Shown piece after piece: positions 9,401-21,274 of a stretch of DNA of 64,000 bases (positions within the stretch are counted from its first letter, which is position 1; each line of letters begins with the position of its first letter). Made by a program: the position numbers and the translations under genes. The notes beneath the pieces are model-generated. The model saw only the letters and a program-made list of their open reading frames with translations, ran no database searches and was not told where the DNA came from. Source of the DNA: Prionace glauca (taxonomy: Eukaryota > Chordata > Chondrichthyes > Carcharhiniformes > Carcharhinidae); contig CM075760.1 of assembly GCA_037974335.1 (NCBI GenBank), positions 6,383,432-6,447,431 on the forward strand, given 5' to 3'.

Positions 9401-10689
9401 TCTGCCGCTGGAATTCGGGGGGAGTCTTCCTCAGGGGAGTGGGGTAGGTCGTCACAAATGGGTGAGGGGGGAGACTGGAGATCAAGCTGGGATGGGGGCA
9501 CAGAGGGATGGTGGTGGGGGTTCTGGATTTGCCCGCACATGGACGGGATGGAGGCGGGGGGCGGGGTGCGGGGAGGGCACGATCGGCCTTTGGCAGTTTG
9601 GAGTGCAGCACTGCGAGAGTCGCGGACTGATCAGCAGTCATTGACAGTGCAATTTGCTGTTCCAGACTCTCTGTTGTGAATAGGCTCCGCCCCCTGAAAT
9701 TAAATGATATTCAGCTTGTTGGCCTCTGCACTGCACAGAATGTGGGAGACTCTCGTCTGAAAACCCAACGTTATCCCAGCACGAATTATTCCAGATTTCC
9801 TGTGAAAGCGACATGTCAATTATTTTGGGAGTGTCGCCCCCATGATTCTAATGAGGCTGAAGCAATGTTTTGCAGAGCTTCATGAGTGCTACAGACCTAA
9901 AGTGAGAGGAGTTCGGAGAATGTTGCAGGCAAGCCCTGGAGATGCTTGGTGGGCCTTCTTGCTGTCTTCAGGTCCTGGCTGGAGGACAAGTGATACTTGG
10001 TTTTCCAAAGAATAGGGGTGGGGGCGGGGGGTGGGAGGGAGGCTTCTATTTTCTTGTAGCGTACTGGGGAACGATCCCTGAAGTCCTGCTCAGCCTTCTC
10101 CCTGAGGGCACTGCGATAGTTTTGTGAGGAAGGGCCCCTGAATGAGTGCTGCTCAACCTTCCCCTTGAGTAGCATTGTCTGCCTGGAGTGTGATTAGGGA
10201 CTGCACTGAGTGCTGGGGTTCCGGGGGAGTGTGGAGGGGGTTGCTTGCGAGTGTGTGATGTGCTGACTGAGGCCTAACCACATCAAGCAACTACTGCTCC
10301 AGCCCGGCGGGCCGAGGTTCACAAACAGAGTGCACGGAATCTGTTGTCACTGAGCCTGCATCTGGTGATGGCTTAAGCCTACCTCTGCCCAGTAACACTG
10401 ACCATACCTGCAACGGATGCTGCAGTTCCACACATGGCAATTGTTCAAGGATGCACAGTGCCCACACCTTCAGAATCACATGCATAATCTGTGCCAACAT
10501 TTGCCATGATGGGAATTTCACAGAACCTAATCAGGTCACAAGTGACACCATGGATTGTGTGGTGTTAACAAGACCCACAAGTGGGCCTACTGGCCCAAAT
10601 GAGGAATTGAAGTGGTGCTGGGTCTCTGCAGCCAATGACATTAATCTGTCATTGTTGCTCTTACCAAACCCCATCTTCGACTGATAAAT
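9401..10689. other. No gene recognised; G-rich then ordinary sequence
   Basis: 9416-9580 is strongly G-rich on the plus strand. The rest may belong to the same DNA-transposon-like unit as the fragment at 10690, but I see no clear terminal inverted repeats. Confidence 0.4.
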
Positions 10690-11037
10690 ATGGAGCGGGC
10701 CATTATGGTGACGGATGAAGAGGCAGAGGAGATGGATCAGGAGGTGAAGGATGTGGTGAGACCACCGCAGGAGCAGTCAACACCAGTCCCTCCGGAAGGA
10801 GGGCACGGGGCTGCCGCTGAAGTCCTGGAGGTGGTTGAGCAGTCTCCGAATAGGGTGCGCAGAAGACTGAGGGTGCAGAGTGGAAGGAGGTACTGGACCC
10901 GGAATTTATTTGAGACTGTCTCAGAGGCGACATGTCGGCGCTGGCTGCGGCTGTCTAAGAGCACAGTGCGGATCCTATGTGAGGTGCTCATACATCTGGA
11001 ACCTCAGGGGAGCGGCGGACACTGTCATTCCACTTAG
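10690..11037 (+). pseudogene. Possible PIF/Harbinger-like transposase N-terminal fragment
   Basis: A 115-codon frame starts with ATG, followed by an acidic stretch (TDEEAEEMDQEV) and a basic stretch (RVRRRLRV). Its end, RRYWTRNLF then CRRWLRLSKSTVRILCEVL, resembles the N-terminus of HARBI1-type proteins (RY-W, then RL-S/T-R/K-x-x-V-x-x-LC-x-x-L). Just after HLEP the expected GG-T-A-IP motif can be seen only in another frame ('actgtcattccact'), so the frame shifts and stops. No DDE catalytic part is visible. The identification rests on one short motif and is tentative. Confidence 0.35.
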
Positions 11038-11221
11038 TTTTATTTGCTAAATTTGCTTGCTCAAGGTTTTTTTTGTAATCCTCAGGAAGTTGAAATCTAA
11101 ACACTCAGGAAACTTTAGGAAATTCCCCGATTGATTGTCATTTATCGAAATTCGGAGGGGGGGGGGCGGAGCGTGGGGAGTGGGAGGGAGGAGCGGGGTA
11201 CACACACCCGGTTTTCCAAAT

Positions 11222-11478
11222 ACAGGAAAATGTGGCCGGTGGATAACAGGGTGCTTGAGTGTCTTGGCTTACAGGAAGGTATAGATGAGATGGTCAAATG
11301 CTCAGCTAAGTGGAAGATGGAATTTAGCACTGAAAATATGATACACTTCGGGAGGATGGCTTTGACAAGGAAGTATGCTATGAAAGATATGACACTAGGA
11401 AGTTCAAAAGAACAAAGGGATCTTGGCGTGAGTGTACATATTCCTCTGAAGACAGAAAGGCAGGTTCATAGGTGGTGA
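11222..11478 (+). mobile_element. CR1 reverse transcriptase fragment, decayed
   Basis: The reading LQEGIDEMVKCSAKWKMEFS, then HFGRM and KEQRDLGVSVH, matches the post-palm part of CR1 ORF2 (compare [24 protein letters not shown]). Both ends are lost. A G11 run lies just upstream. Confidence 0.7.
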
Positions 11479-12227
11479 AAAAGTAGGAGACACACACGAC
11501 TTTATTAGTTGGAGTCTAGAGTATAAAATCAGAGAGGTGGCGATGGAGTTAAATTGGAATTGACAACAGAATCACCAATGTTGCATGATCACAGGATGCT
11601 GAGAAATGATATAGAGTAGAAGTGGAGTTGAGGCTATCATTGTATTAGCGGGAGAACTCAGAGTTGATACTCCTGTGCAGTGACCATGAAATTGATACTG
11701 ACCTGCCAGCAAATAATGTGATTTAATCCATGGCCTCTTTAAGGGCAGATGTCATTATTTTGGCAGATTTGCGTCACGGGTACAGGGAAGAGACCCGTCA
11801 GAAATTTTGGATAGTTGGAACTACACTACCGGATGAACGGCCTTCAACGTGGAAAACTCACCTCATTTATAGAGGAAGGTCACTTGTTAGAGAATTGGGG
11901 TCCTTGTATCCCTGTTATATGAAAAACAAAACTTTCTGGGCACAGTAAGACGTCTCACAACACCAGGCTAAAGTCAACAGGTTTATTTGGCAGCAGGAGA
12001 TTTCGGAGCACTGCTGCTTCCTCACCACTCACCTGATGAACAAGACATGACAAAGACACATTTACTTTCTTATTTCCACACTTCGATGGGTGGTGATTGC
12101 ATTAGAGGTAATATTTCTCATATATTTACATTAATTAAATATTAGTATTTTTTACTTCCAAGCCTGAACTGGTAAGATGTGAAACCATTGACTAGATGTA
12201 ATAAAGAATTATAACTATTGGAATGCA
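11479..12227. other. Intergenic, no gene seen; 3' flank of the receptor gene
   Basis: No repeat or coding family is recognised with confidence. On the minus strand this lies downstream of the receptor stop codon and may hold its 3' UTR. Confidence 0.5.
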
Positions 12228-15038
12228 TTACTTTCTCGGAATAATTATTTTAGTAATATGTTTCATTGGACAGTGGAGAGCATTTTTCAACTCTTCTCTG
12301 AATTTCTTCTGAATGGCTGCGTAAATGAAGGTGTTGGTGCAGGAACTAAGAACCTGCAGCATGTTCCCAGATTCCTGGAGAATAAATTTGGGATCACTGA
12401 AGCTTTTAATGTTATAATCGTCTGTGATTCGTACATGCAAGAACTGTACAACATACGTTATCCACAACAGGATGAAAGTGCCAGAGATTGTGAAGAGTAA
12501 AATGATGGACTTTCTCCGGCTCTCCATCTCGGGGTCAGTCTGATTCTCTCTGCCTTTGTCTGTACGGAGTCTCCTCCTGGCTCGGCTGGCTGCTAGAATG
12601 TGTCTGACGGTCAGAGCATTGAACAGGAGAATCAGAAGGAACGGAGCACACGGGGTCAATAAGCGGTCAAACCAGTCGTATGCTGTCCAGAAGAGTGAAG
12701 TGTACCGGATATCCTTCAGTCTGCAATACCAGGGCACATTGTCAACTACGTAAATAGGCTCGTGGATAAAGTACCACGGAATATTTGTTAAACAGCTCAG
12801 AACCCAGACAGTTCCTATCACAACAGCTGCAGTTTTCTCGGTACAGTATTTTATTTTCAGCTTCTGGCAGCATATTGCCACAAAGCGATCAAAGGTAAAC
12901 ATGACTGTTAACCAGACAGAACTCACTCTGGCTGCGTAAGTTAAAGCAATGCTCAGACTACAGAGTGGAGTGATGGACAAGAAACTGCCTGGAAAATAAA
13001 TGCCACTGATGCGATTTAATATCACAGCGGTGATAATGACCAGCAGATCTGTCACATTCATGAAGATAAGGTATCGAGTGATACACCCCGAAAGACCACA
13101 TTTTCCTCTCGACAGAATCACAATCGCCACGAAATTAGCTGCATTAAAGAGAAGGAGAATTAACTTGCACATTAAAACCACACTAATATAATCGCATTGA
13201 CCAAAACGCATGGACTCTTATTTTCTGTGCCTGAAGAAATTTTCTGGGACTGAAGAAACAAAAGTGGATTTAATAATGTAAAGAGGGAAGACACCACGGA
13301 TGGAAGATTTATATTCTTAATCATCAAAAATAATTATCCAGTTTCTCAAGTTTCCTCCATCATTTTCCCTGTCACCACACACATGTCCTAATCAGATGAT
13401 GTCATAAAATGAGGACAACTGGAGAAACTGAACTGATCTTGCAGGGGAAAAAAAATTCTGTGCTGTGACAATTCGAATATAAACTTGAACATAAAACACA
13501 AATATTATTGTAAGAATTTGAATAAAATCACAGATAAACCCTGTATCGTAAATGGGCACAAAGTGAACGCTATTATACCTGTTGAGCATGATGAGCATTT
13601 TCCTCAGTTTAGCTCACTTAGTTAAACTTTAAATTATGTTTCGATATTTATTCTTCCATCTGCACTGATTAGGATGTAACTTACCTTTGTCAAGACATTT
13701 TGATGTGTGACTTTTTACACTGCATCTTCTCAGCCAATTATAGTTCGGGCTAGTCGTTGAAGTGCCAACAGAATCCTAGCAAGGAATGACCACACATACC
13801 CTATGATTACGAATGGCTTCTGTTGTCTTTGCCCTCTGTGTAATATAACTTCGCCAATTTCACAGAATGGCAAAATTATTACAATTCGGCACAATGCCAT
13901 TTCAGCAATTGTGATTGCACTGTTTCTCTGAATGTACTTCTCACCGAGAGCGTTCCACTATCCTATCCTACTAACATTCCACATTCATCCATCCAGATAA
14001 CTGTGCAGTTAGTTTCTGAATTGTTCAATCGGATCTCCCTCCACCACAATGTCAGGCAGTTTATCACAAACACCAGTCACTTGCCGTGTAAAAAAGCATT
14101 TCCTTAAATCAATTTTGCTGTTTTCACGAATACTGTTCGCTTTATTGTGCGATGTTTCTGCTAGTGGAAACATCTTCTCCACATCCAGTAAGTCCAGAAC
14201 CCTTATTACATTGAAATTTAGTCCCAAACATTTATATACCTTTACTTCAATTCCAGAACTTTCATCTAGAAGTGTCATGCACTGTGTGGACTCTAATCAA
14301 TTTTTTTTTGTGAACTCCATAATAAATAACTCCTATAGATATTAAAAGCACATTATTGCGGATGCTGGACCTGGAAAATCGCAGCAGGTCTGGCAGCAAC
14401 GGGATGACGAGAAATAGCTGACGTTTCGAGTCCAATGACCCTTTGTCAAAGCTATTTCTTTATCAAAGCAAAGTCTTTATCGATAAATATCTCCGTCTCC
14501 AACACTTTATACACTGCTTCATTAAGTCAAATGAGGTTCGTCCAGGATGACTCACCCTTTAGAAAAACATGTTCTGAGTTATTTCACCCCTTCTGCCCCT
14601 TGCTCTTGGCAACTCCACCAGAATAAATTGTTTCTTCCCCACAGATCTTTGGAACCTTTAATAATTTTCATCAAAGCCTTTTACTAGTCCTTTAATCTTA
14701 TCTATGGAATGTACAACAAATGCAATTTAAGTAACCGTTCCTGAGAATTTACTATCGAAGTCTTGGTATCGTTATGGCGAATCTACATTCCACCATTTTT
14801 GAAACGCCAAGTCTATCCTTCATACGGTGACGTGGCAGGAAAATAATGTATTGCTCCGAGTCGGCAGAACCAGAGATGTATAGAATGTCGGATATCTTAC
14901 ATCCCTTTGTGCACAGTATCCTTGAGATACAATCAGTAGACCACAAAGAATTTATTTTGATGCCTTACCTGGGACCGCGATGACAGCAAGTGTAGTGTAG
15001 TAAATGGCGTATGGTAGTCCAGTAGGTGGAGCGTGCAT
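12228..15038 (-). CDS. gpr139-like: GPR139-like rhodopsin-family receptor, two coding exons (14969-15038 and 12228-13138)
   Basis: Class A seven-helix receptor of the plasma membrane. Exon 1 (15038-14969) begins with ATG, encodes MHAPPTGLPYAIYY and leaves one base before donor GTAAGG. Exon 2 (13138-12228) follows a pyrimidine-rich tract and AATGCAG acceptor and continues in phase with ANFVAIVIL. The two exons total 981 bases, or 326 residues plus stop. Visible motifs are TM1 NFVAIVIL, cysteines in PLCSLS and WYCRLK for the extracellular disulfide, DRF in place of DRY at the end of TM3, ESRRKSIILLFTISG at TM6 and NTFIY in place of NPxxY in TM7. LSRGKCGLS and CQKLKIKYCTEKTAAVV are typical of the GPR139-like group, which responds to aromatic amino acids or peptides in mammals. 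The ligand here is unknown. The group is greatly expanded in cartilaginous fish. The orthology and splice sites are inferred. Confidence 0.85.
14000..14345 (-). mobile_element. Decayed CR1 C-terminal fragment in the receptor intron
   Basis: The minus strand reads VLDLLDVEKMFPLAE, then KIDLRKCFFTRQV and KLPDIVVE. These correspond to the conserved [13 protein letters not shown] and LP-VVEA blocks of CR1 ORF2. It is old and eroded. Confidence 0.6.
14350..14460. repeat. One arm of a dispersed fold-back repeat
   Basis: The text 'gcagcaggtctggcagcaac' and 'ctgacgtttcgagtccaatg' matches the arms of the fold-back element at 50978-51530 and the partial copies at 25183-25272 and 30585-30720. Confidence 0.55.
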
Positions 15039-15221
15039 CTTCTGTGAGACGCAGTAATGTCTAACTGAGAATCACTTGTGTCTGTTCAACTTTCAAATAA
15101 TACTCTATTATACCTGGTTTTATCCCCCCTAGGCACAATTAGCTAACTATATCAATAATGTTACTTACACTCACTGAACAAACACCATTAATTAAACAAT
15201 GAATCATGGTGGATTGTATTG

Positions 15222-16805
15222 AACATAGAACATAGAACATTACAGCGCAGAACAGGCCCTTCGGCCCACGATGTTGCGCTGACCAGTTACAAAACAATGA
15301 CCCACTAGCCTAAACCAATCCATTTTCATCCATAAACCTATCCACAGATCTCTTAAACGCCCCCAAACTAGGCGCATTTACAACTGCAGCTGGCAGGGCA
15401 TTCCAGTCCCTCACCACCCTCTGGGTAAAGAACCTACCCCTGACATCTGTCCTTAACTACCCCCCCTTAATTTAAAGTCGTGCCCCCTCGTGCTAGCTTT
15501 CTCCATCCTAGGAAAAAGGCTATCACTATTTACCCTGTCTAAACCTCTAATCATCTTATATGTTTCAATAAGGTCCCCTCTTAGCCGCCTTCTTTCCAGC
15601 GAAAACAACCCCAAATCTCTCAGTCTCTCCTCATAGGATCACCCTTCCATACCAGGCAACATACTGGTAAACCTCTTCTGCACCCTCTCCAAAGCCTCTA
15701 CATCCTTCCTGTAATGTGGGGACCAGAACTGCACACAAAACTCCAAGTGCGGCCGCACCAGAGTTGTGTACAGTTGCATCATGACGCTGCGACTCCTAAA
15801 TTCAATCCCCCTACCAATAAACGCCAAGACACCGCATGCCTTCTTAACAACCTTATCTACTTGATTCCCAACTTTCAGGGATCTATGTACACATACACCT
15901 AGATCCCTCTGCTCCTCCACACTATTCAAAGTCCTCCCGTTAGCCCTGTACTCAACACATCTGTTATTCCTACCGAAATGAATTACCTCACACTTCTCCA
16001 CATTAAACTCCATCCGCCACCTCGCAGCCCAGCTCTGCAACTTTTCTAAGTCACCCTGCAAACTATGACACCCTTCCTCACAATCTACCACACCTCCGAC
16101 TTTGGTGTCATCAGCAAACTTACTAATCCACCCAACTATACCCTCATCCAGATCATTAATAAAAATTACAAACAGCAGTGGTCCCAAAACAGATCCCTGA
16201 GGCACACCATTCGTAACCGAACTCCATGACGAATATTTAACATCAACCATCACCCTCTGTCTCCTATCTGCTAGCCAATTCCTGATCCAATTACCTAGAT
16301 CACCCCCAATCCCATACATCTGCATTTTCTGCAGAAGCCTACCATGGTGAACCTTATCAAACGCCTTGCTAAAATCCATATACACCACATCAACTGCCTT
16401 ACCCCTATCCACCTCTTTGGTCACTTTCTGAAAGAACTCGATAAGGTTAGTGAGGCACGACCTACCCGCTACAAAACTATGCTGACTGTCTCTAATCAAT
16501 TCATTACTCTCCAAATAACTATAAATCCTGTCTCGAATAATCCTTTCCAAAACCTTACCCACCACAGAAGTAAGACTCACCGGTCTATAATTCCCAGGGA
16601 AGTCTCTTCTCCCCTTCTTAAACAATGGGACAACATTTGCTGTCCTCCAATCTTCCGGTCCTATACCAGAGACCAACGACGATCTGAAGATCAGAGCCAG
16701 AGGCTTCGCAATCACCTCTCTTGCCTCCCAAAGAATCCTAGGGTAAATCCCATCCGGACCAGGGGACCTATCTATTTTCAAACCCTCTATTGCTTGAGGA
16801 AGCAC
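15222..16805 (-). mobile_element. CR1 LINE, 5'-truncated, reverse transcriptase to 3' end
   Basis: The 3' end at 15222 has repeated CATAGAA units. Coding sequence runs from 16805 ([19 protein letters not shown]) through [24 protein letters not shown] and KFADDTK to [15 protein letters not shown]. An in-frame TGA replaces an arginine codon at 15644-15642, after LPGMEG, so the copy is broken once in the C-terminus. It is in the same 3'-end group as 24126-24475 and 46345-48493. Confidence 0.9.
15642..16805 (-). pseudogene. CR1 ORF2 fragment with premature stop
   Basis: About 388 codons of reverse transcriptase stay open. All three catalytic aspartates are present (DFSKAFD, FADD). The endonuclease is lost by 5' truncation, and the last 130 or so residues are cut off by the TGA at 15644-15642 (seen by comparison with [11 protein letters not shown] in the copy at 47626-48408). 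Confidence 0.8.
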
Positions 16806-17259
16806 TTTGATGTGTTTTTTTTTGCTTCAGTGTTGAAGTCATAGCTGGAACACAATTACAAATATGTGATTTTAAATGAAATGCACGTATTTTAACAGAA
16901 GTGACCTGCTGATTTTCACACTTAAATGCACCTTCAATCCGACAATGAAGTTGTTTATTGCTAACTGATATTCTAATTCGGCCAGCATCAATTTCATCTG
17001 TATGAAAGGCCTGGAATTGAATAACGGTATGAAAATAAAGATGGCCTATCGACAAGAAACTTGTACAAATGACCATGAAAATCAAAGAAACGTCAAAACT
17101 GGGCGATTATTCTATCATTATGATCGCAGGCTCCAGAACGGACAGTCATAGAAGCATGCAGTCCAGAAGAGTCCCTTTGGCACATCAATTTCGCACCAAC
17201 AAAAATGCGTTAAATCTAAATTAATCCCACTTGGCCCATCTTTTTTAATGTTATGAAAT
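16806..17259. other. No gene seen
   Basis: Unique-looking sequence between two LINE remains. The 105-codon minus frame here shows no domain I recognise. Confidence 0.5.
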
Positions 17260-18480
17260 GTCATGTGCTCATCAATGTACTTTTCAAAGTTTGCATGTAT
17301 TCATGCCTCTCCAGTTCTCCAGGCAGTGCATTCCGGACTTTCAACTCTCTCTGTGAAAAGAACTGTTTCCTTGCATGCCCTCTAAGCCTCCTGCATCTCA
17401 CCTGCAAATTATGTCCCTTTCCTATTGACCCTTCAACAATGGGGAGCAGCAATTTCCTCCCTATCTTGTCCATAAAGTTCTTGGCCTTATCCAATCCAAT
17501 TAGATTCCCTTTCTGCCTCCTCTGCTCGAAACAACACGGTCTTTTTCAACCTCTCTTCATATCTAAAACTGTGTATCTCAGGCGCTATTCCAGTGAATAT
17601 TGGCTTCAGCCTCGCCAATTACATCACGTGCTCCTAAAATGGGTCCTCCAGGTCTGCATACAGTACTTCCAGCTTTTGCCTATCCAAAGTTTCACACAGT
17701 TCCAATATATCCGACCTGTTCATGTAATCTTTTCCACGAGCGTTAGAGAAGTTCTTCTGAACTATCATATTACTCTGTCCTGCCCTTTCAGCGATCACTG
17801 GAGAAACATCCTAAGATCATTTTGCTCCTCTGAGCTGCGTTGTGTTCTTCCATCCATTGCGTTCTCCCTTGTTATATTTCCCCTTCCAAAGTGTATAATT
17901 TAGCACAATATGGGTTTATGCTCCTGATCAACCACACCTGGCTGCTCAAAGAAACATCGGAACATTGGAATTGTGTGCAAAAGCCTGCAACATCAGCCCT
18001 TCAATCATGTTCCGCCATTCAATCAAATCAAGGCTAATCTTGTCTTGTCTCAAATCCACCACCCCACCTGCTCCCCAAATACCTCTTTCTCTCTTGTTAC
18101 CGGAAATGTATCTGTCTCCCTGTCGAAACCATTCAAGCTCCATTGAGCAGTGTGATAGCGAGTTCCACAAATCCATCAACTTTTGCGAGAATTAGTTCCT
18201 CCTCATCTCAGTACTTAATCCATAACCTCTCAACATATATATGTGAGCTCTTTTTCTCTAGATTGCCCCATAAGAGAAAACTCTACCTCGTCGATCTCTT
18301 TTAAAATTTGATATACCTCAATCAGATTCTCTCATCTCTATCTTTCTGCAACCCATATTTTTTTTCGCTACTATCGACGCTGGCGTTTTTTGTTTAATCG
18401 CCCTTAGACTTAATTACCATCCGTCACCTTCTCATCTAGATCGTACTGAAAAAAAAATCTTGTTTCGGCATGACCTCTGA
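17260..18480 (-). mobile_element. Two decayed CR1 3' fragments in tandem
   Basis: 17260-17900 reads on the minus strand as eroded CR1 C-terminus (KQFFSQRELKVRNALP resembles FFTQRVVxxWNxLP). 17960-18480 begins with a second 3'-end like sequence ('ccgccattcaatcaaatcaa'; compare 'gccattcaataagatcatgg' at 8921) and continues with the 'gttcctcctcatctcagt' coding remnant. Both are old. Confidence 0.6.
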
Positions 18481-19009
18481 CAAAAGCATCTAAATATCCC
18501 TGTTCAAAACTTATCTCTTCTTTGGAATGTTGTCCAATAGTTTCCTTATGAATCACTTAAGTCTCACTGGACTTTAATGTCCTGGTGGATAACTACTTCA
18601 CTTTAAGGAATGTGGAACCATATAACTGCCCTCCAATTATTTGCTACCCTCCCTGTCTCCAGAGGGAATTACAAATTTGGGTAAAAAATAGTATAATTTA
18701 TTTCCTGCCACCCAACCGCAGCCTGGAATACAATTTATTCCCGACCTGGGAACTTGTTAAATTAAAACAACGTGAACCTCAAATGCCTCCTAACTCAGAA
18801 CTTTAAAATGGATACTGCCTGGGTTAGCCACATTCCTCAATACAATTAGCTGGGAAAATCATAAGCGTGTATTTCTGTTCTCTTATCTGTTCTTGGATAC
18901 ACGACAACAAGTTTTAGTGTTTTTGTTTTTACAAAGTTCTCAGTATTACAAAGTTCATTAACCCGTTCCCTGTTTCAACTAGTAAATAGGGAGGAAGATA
19001 GCTTTGGTT
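18481..19009. other. No gene seen
   Basis: AT-rich sequence; no recognisable coding or RNA gene. Confidence 0.5.
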
Positions 19010-19890
19010 CACTGGAGGACTTCGACGGGCTGGCCAGCTTGAGGTGATGCGCTCGGGCGGAACAACCAAGGCAAAGGGAATACATGATAAACACAGAACC
19101 TTTGGAATCTCCGAGGAAACGTGGGAGTGCATGTACAGCAGTCCATTAATGCAGCAGAACATGAGCATAAAGCGGTTAATACGTTTTTTTTTTCAGAATG
19201 GAAGCGTGTGTACAGTGGGATCCGATGGGAATTAGTTTTGGGGCCCTTGCATCTGTGATTTATATGAATGATTTGGACTTGAAAGTGGGAACTTGATCGG
19301 TGAGTTACCGAGGATACAAACATTTGTGAGGCGGTAAATAGGCAGGTGTATAATGTCCAGTCACAGGACAATATAGACGAGCTGGTGAGATGGGTTGATC
19401 AGTGGAAAATGGAATTCGATCCGGATGAATGTGAAGTGATGCATTCGGGCGGGACAAGTAAGACAAGAGAATAAACCATGACGGAAAGGGTCGTGTGAAG
19501 CTCCGAAGGATCTTGTTATCGATATGCAACAGGACAGGTGGATAAAGCGGTTGACAAGGCAAGTGGTATACTTGCCGTTTTTACCCGAAGCATAGAGCTT
19601 CCGAGAACAGGGAGGTAATGCTGTAACTATATCAACCGTAGGATAGGCAGTAGCTGCTGCATTGTATGCAGTTCCGAAACTTACATTTCGGAGAGATGTG
19701 GTCGCACTGGAAAAGCTGCAGAGTGGAATCCACCATTCTTAACTGGTCTGGCCCACACGTGACTCCAAATCCAGAGGAATATAGTTGATTATTAACTCTC
19801 TTCTGAATGGGCTGAACAAGCCAGTGAATCGAATGGCAATTAGAGATAAGCTGCAAATGTTCACCCGGCCAGCGATGCCCACGACCCAGA
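19010..19890 (+). mobile_element. Decayed LINE reverse transcriptase pieces and a dispersed repeat
   Basis: Two overlapping CR1-like pieces share the motif 'atgcgctcgggcggaacaac' / 'atgcattcgggcgggacaag' (19047 and 19439), the codons after the ADRWQMEFN region. Between them a 'gatttatatgaatgatttgg' block corresponds to YINDL. 19730-19890 resembles a repeat also represented at 42215-42340 and 60295-60405 ('ggtctggcccacacgtgact'). Confidence 0.55.
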
Positions 19891-20316
19891 AATGAATTTT
19901 TAAAAAAATACTAATTCACATTTTGTTCTATTTGTTGTGGAACAAAGTGACATTTGTTGTCTTTTTTTGTTGCTTTACACCTCGGTCCTTTAACTTTTAA
20001 GGCAGTTGACGTTGCAAGATGAAAATTAATCCATTGTGACCCAAAAACAAGGCACTACAGATGCTGCAAATTTCACCTCAAAACCGAAAATGTTCGAAAA
20101 ACAGCGTTCAAAAAGCTTATATGTAAAGAGAAATAAAGTTTCTCTTTACATCTAACCCTTCAGAAGTGTTTAGACACTTAATTGTCTACTCACAAGTACA
20201 CAGTCGGGGAAAATATCGAGGGTGACCTAATGTCTTGTAATTGGATGGAAGACTGGAGTGATTCTATGACCATGGGTATAATGCTGAGAAACAAATTAGT
20301 CAGACCCCGTGCACAA

Positions 20317-20388
20317 GTGGGTGTAGCTCAGTGGTAGAGCGTTTGACTGCAGATCAAGAAGTCCTCAGTTCAAACCCGAGTGCCCCCT
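20317..20388 (+). tRNA. tRNA-Cys (anticodon GCA)
   Basis: 72-base cloverleaf close to vertebrate tRNA-Cys. The anticodon loop CTGCAGA sits on a good stem, the A box reads TAGCTCAGTGGTAGAGC and the B box GTTCAAACCC. The acceptor has one mismatch at the second pair (T against C) and the T stem one A-C mismatch, so efficiency is uncertain. T-runs (TTTCTTTT) lie about 17 bases downstream. It stands alone, 5.5 kb left of the main tRNA cluster. Confidence 0.78.
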
Positions 20389-21274
20389 TTGCAAGGTCGT
20401 TTGTTTCTTTTCACTTACTTCCTTTTTAAGAATGCTGCATTGCAGAAGAACATGATTCGCCTAAAATGGTTTGGTAACACATGTTCGGCTGTTGGGAAAT
20501 GGCCCTGCACCAATGCAAGTATGTATTTCGTTGACTACCTTAACCCAGTCCTCTCCTTACTGTCTCTCGTCAGTGGAAAAAAAAATATCGTTATCTGCTC
20601 CATCAAACTACTTGCCTCCAGACAGAAAATTATTCATCTCCTTGAAATCTCAGTTTAAACTTCTTTGCTCCAAGGAGAACAATTCCTAAAACTATAATCT
20701 CCCAACGTAATTGAATTTCCAAATCTCAGGACACGATGCAAGGCAGGGGATTGAGAGGAGCTTTTGAAAAACTTTGCCAGTTGCAGGTGGGGAAAATGGA
20801 GAAGGAACCAAACCAGATAAACCCAGTCTCTAGCTTTGTGAATCATGAGAAACTCTTTGGGGATGGGAATCAGAGGAGATTGAAGGGTGAACTTTCCGAC
20901 TGAGCAGAAACAGTCAAGACACTTTCCCTTTTTTAACACTCTGGGACATTGCCCCTGCTATTGACAATCACAATAACAGATCAGAGGCATTGAAAGGATT
21001 TGCATTATTGAACATCAGGAATTCAAAACTTAAAGCAGCTTCGGGACAGTCAGAATTCTTGTTAACAAATAAAAATAGCAAAAGGCTCGAAGGGGGATAG
21101 CGCCTATTGTAGAAGAGCTTGTTCCCAGTGACATGGATGTGTCTGCCATGGGTGGGCTTCGACTATGGCACATAACTAGTATCTAATGATTTAACCAATT
21201 AGGCATCTATGAAATAATGCAATGCATAAAAAAGCCCATCTATTATGTTCTCTTCCTCAGCTCCACAGACAATA
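20389..21274. other. No gene seen
   Basis: Short open frames only, none with a recognisable domain. The LINE at 21275 begins at its right edge. Confidence 0.5.

Larger units (their letters stand above)
13139..14968 (-). other. Intron of the GPR139-like receptor gene
   Basis: It is bounded by donor GTAAGG (ending at 14968) and acceptor TGCAG (13139). The length is 1830 bases. It contains decayed LINE sequence (14000-14345) and part of a dispersed fold-back repeat (14350-14460). Confidence 0.75.
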
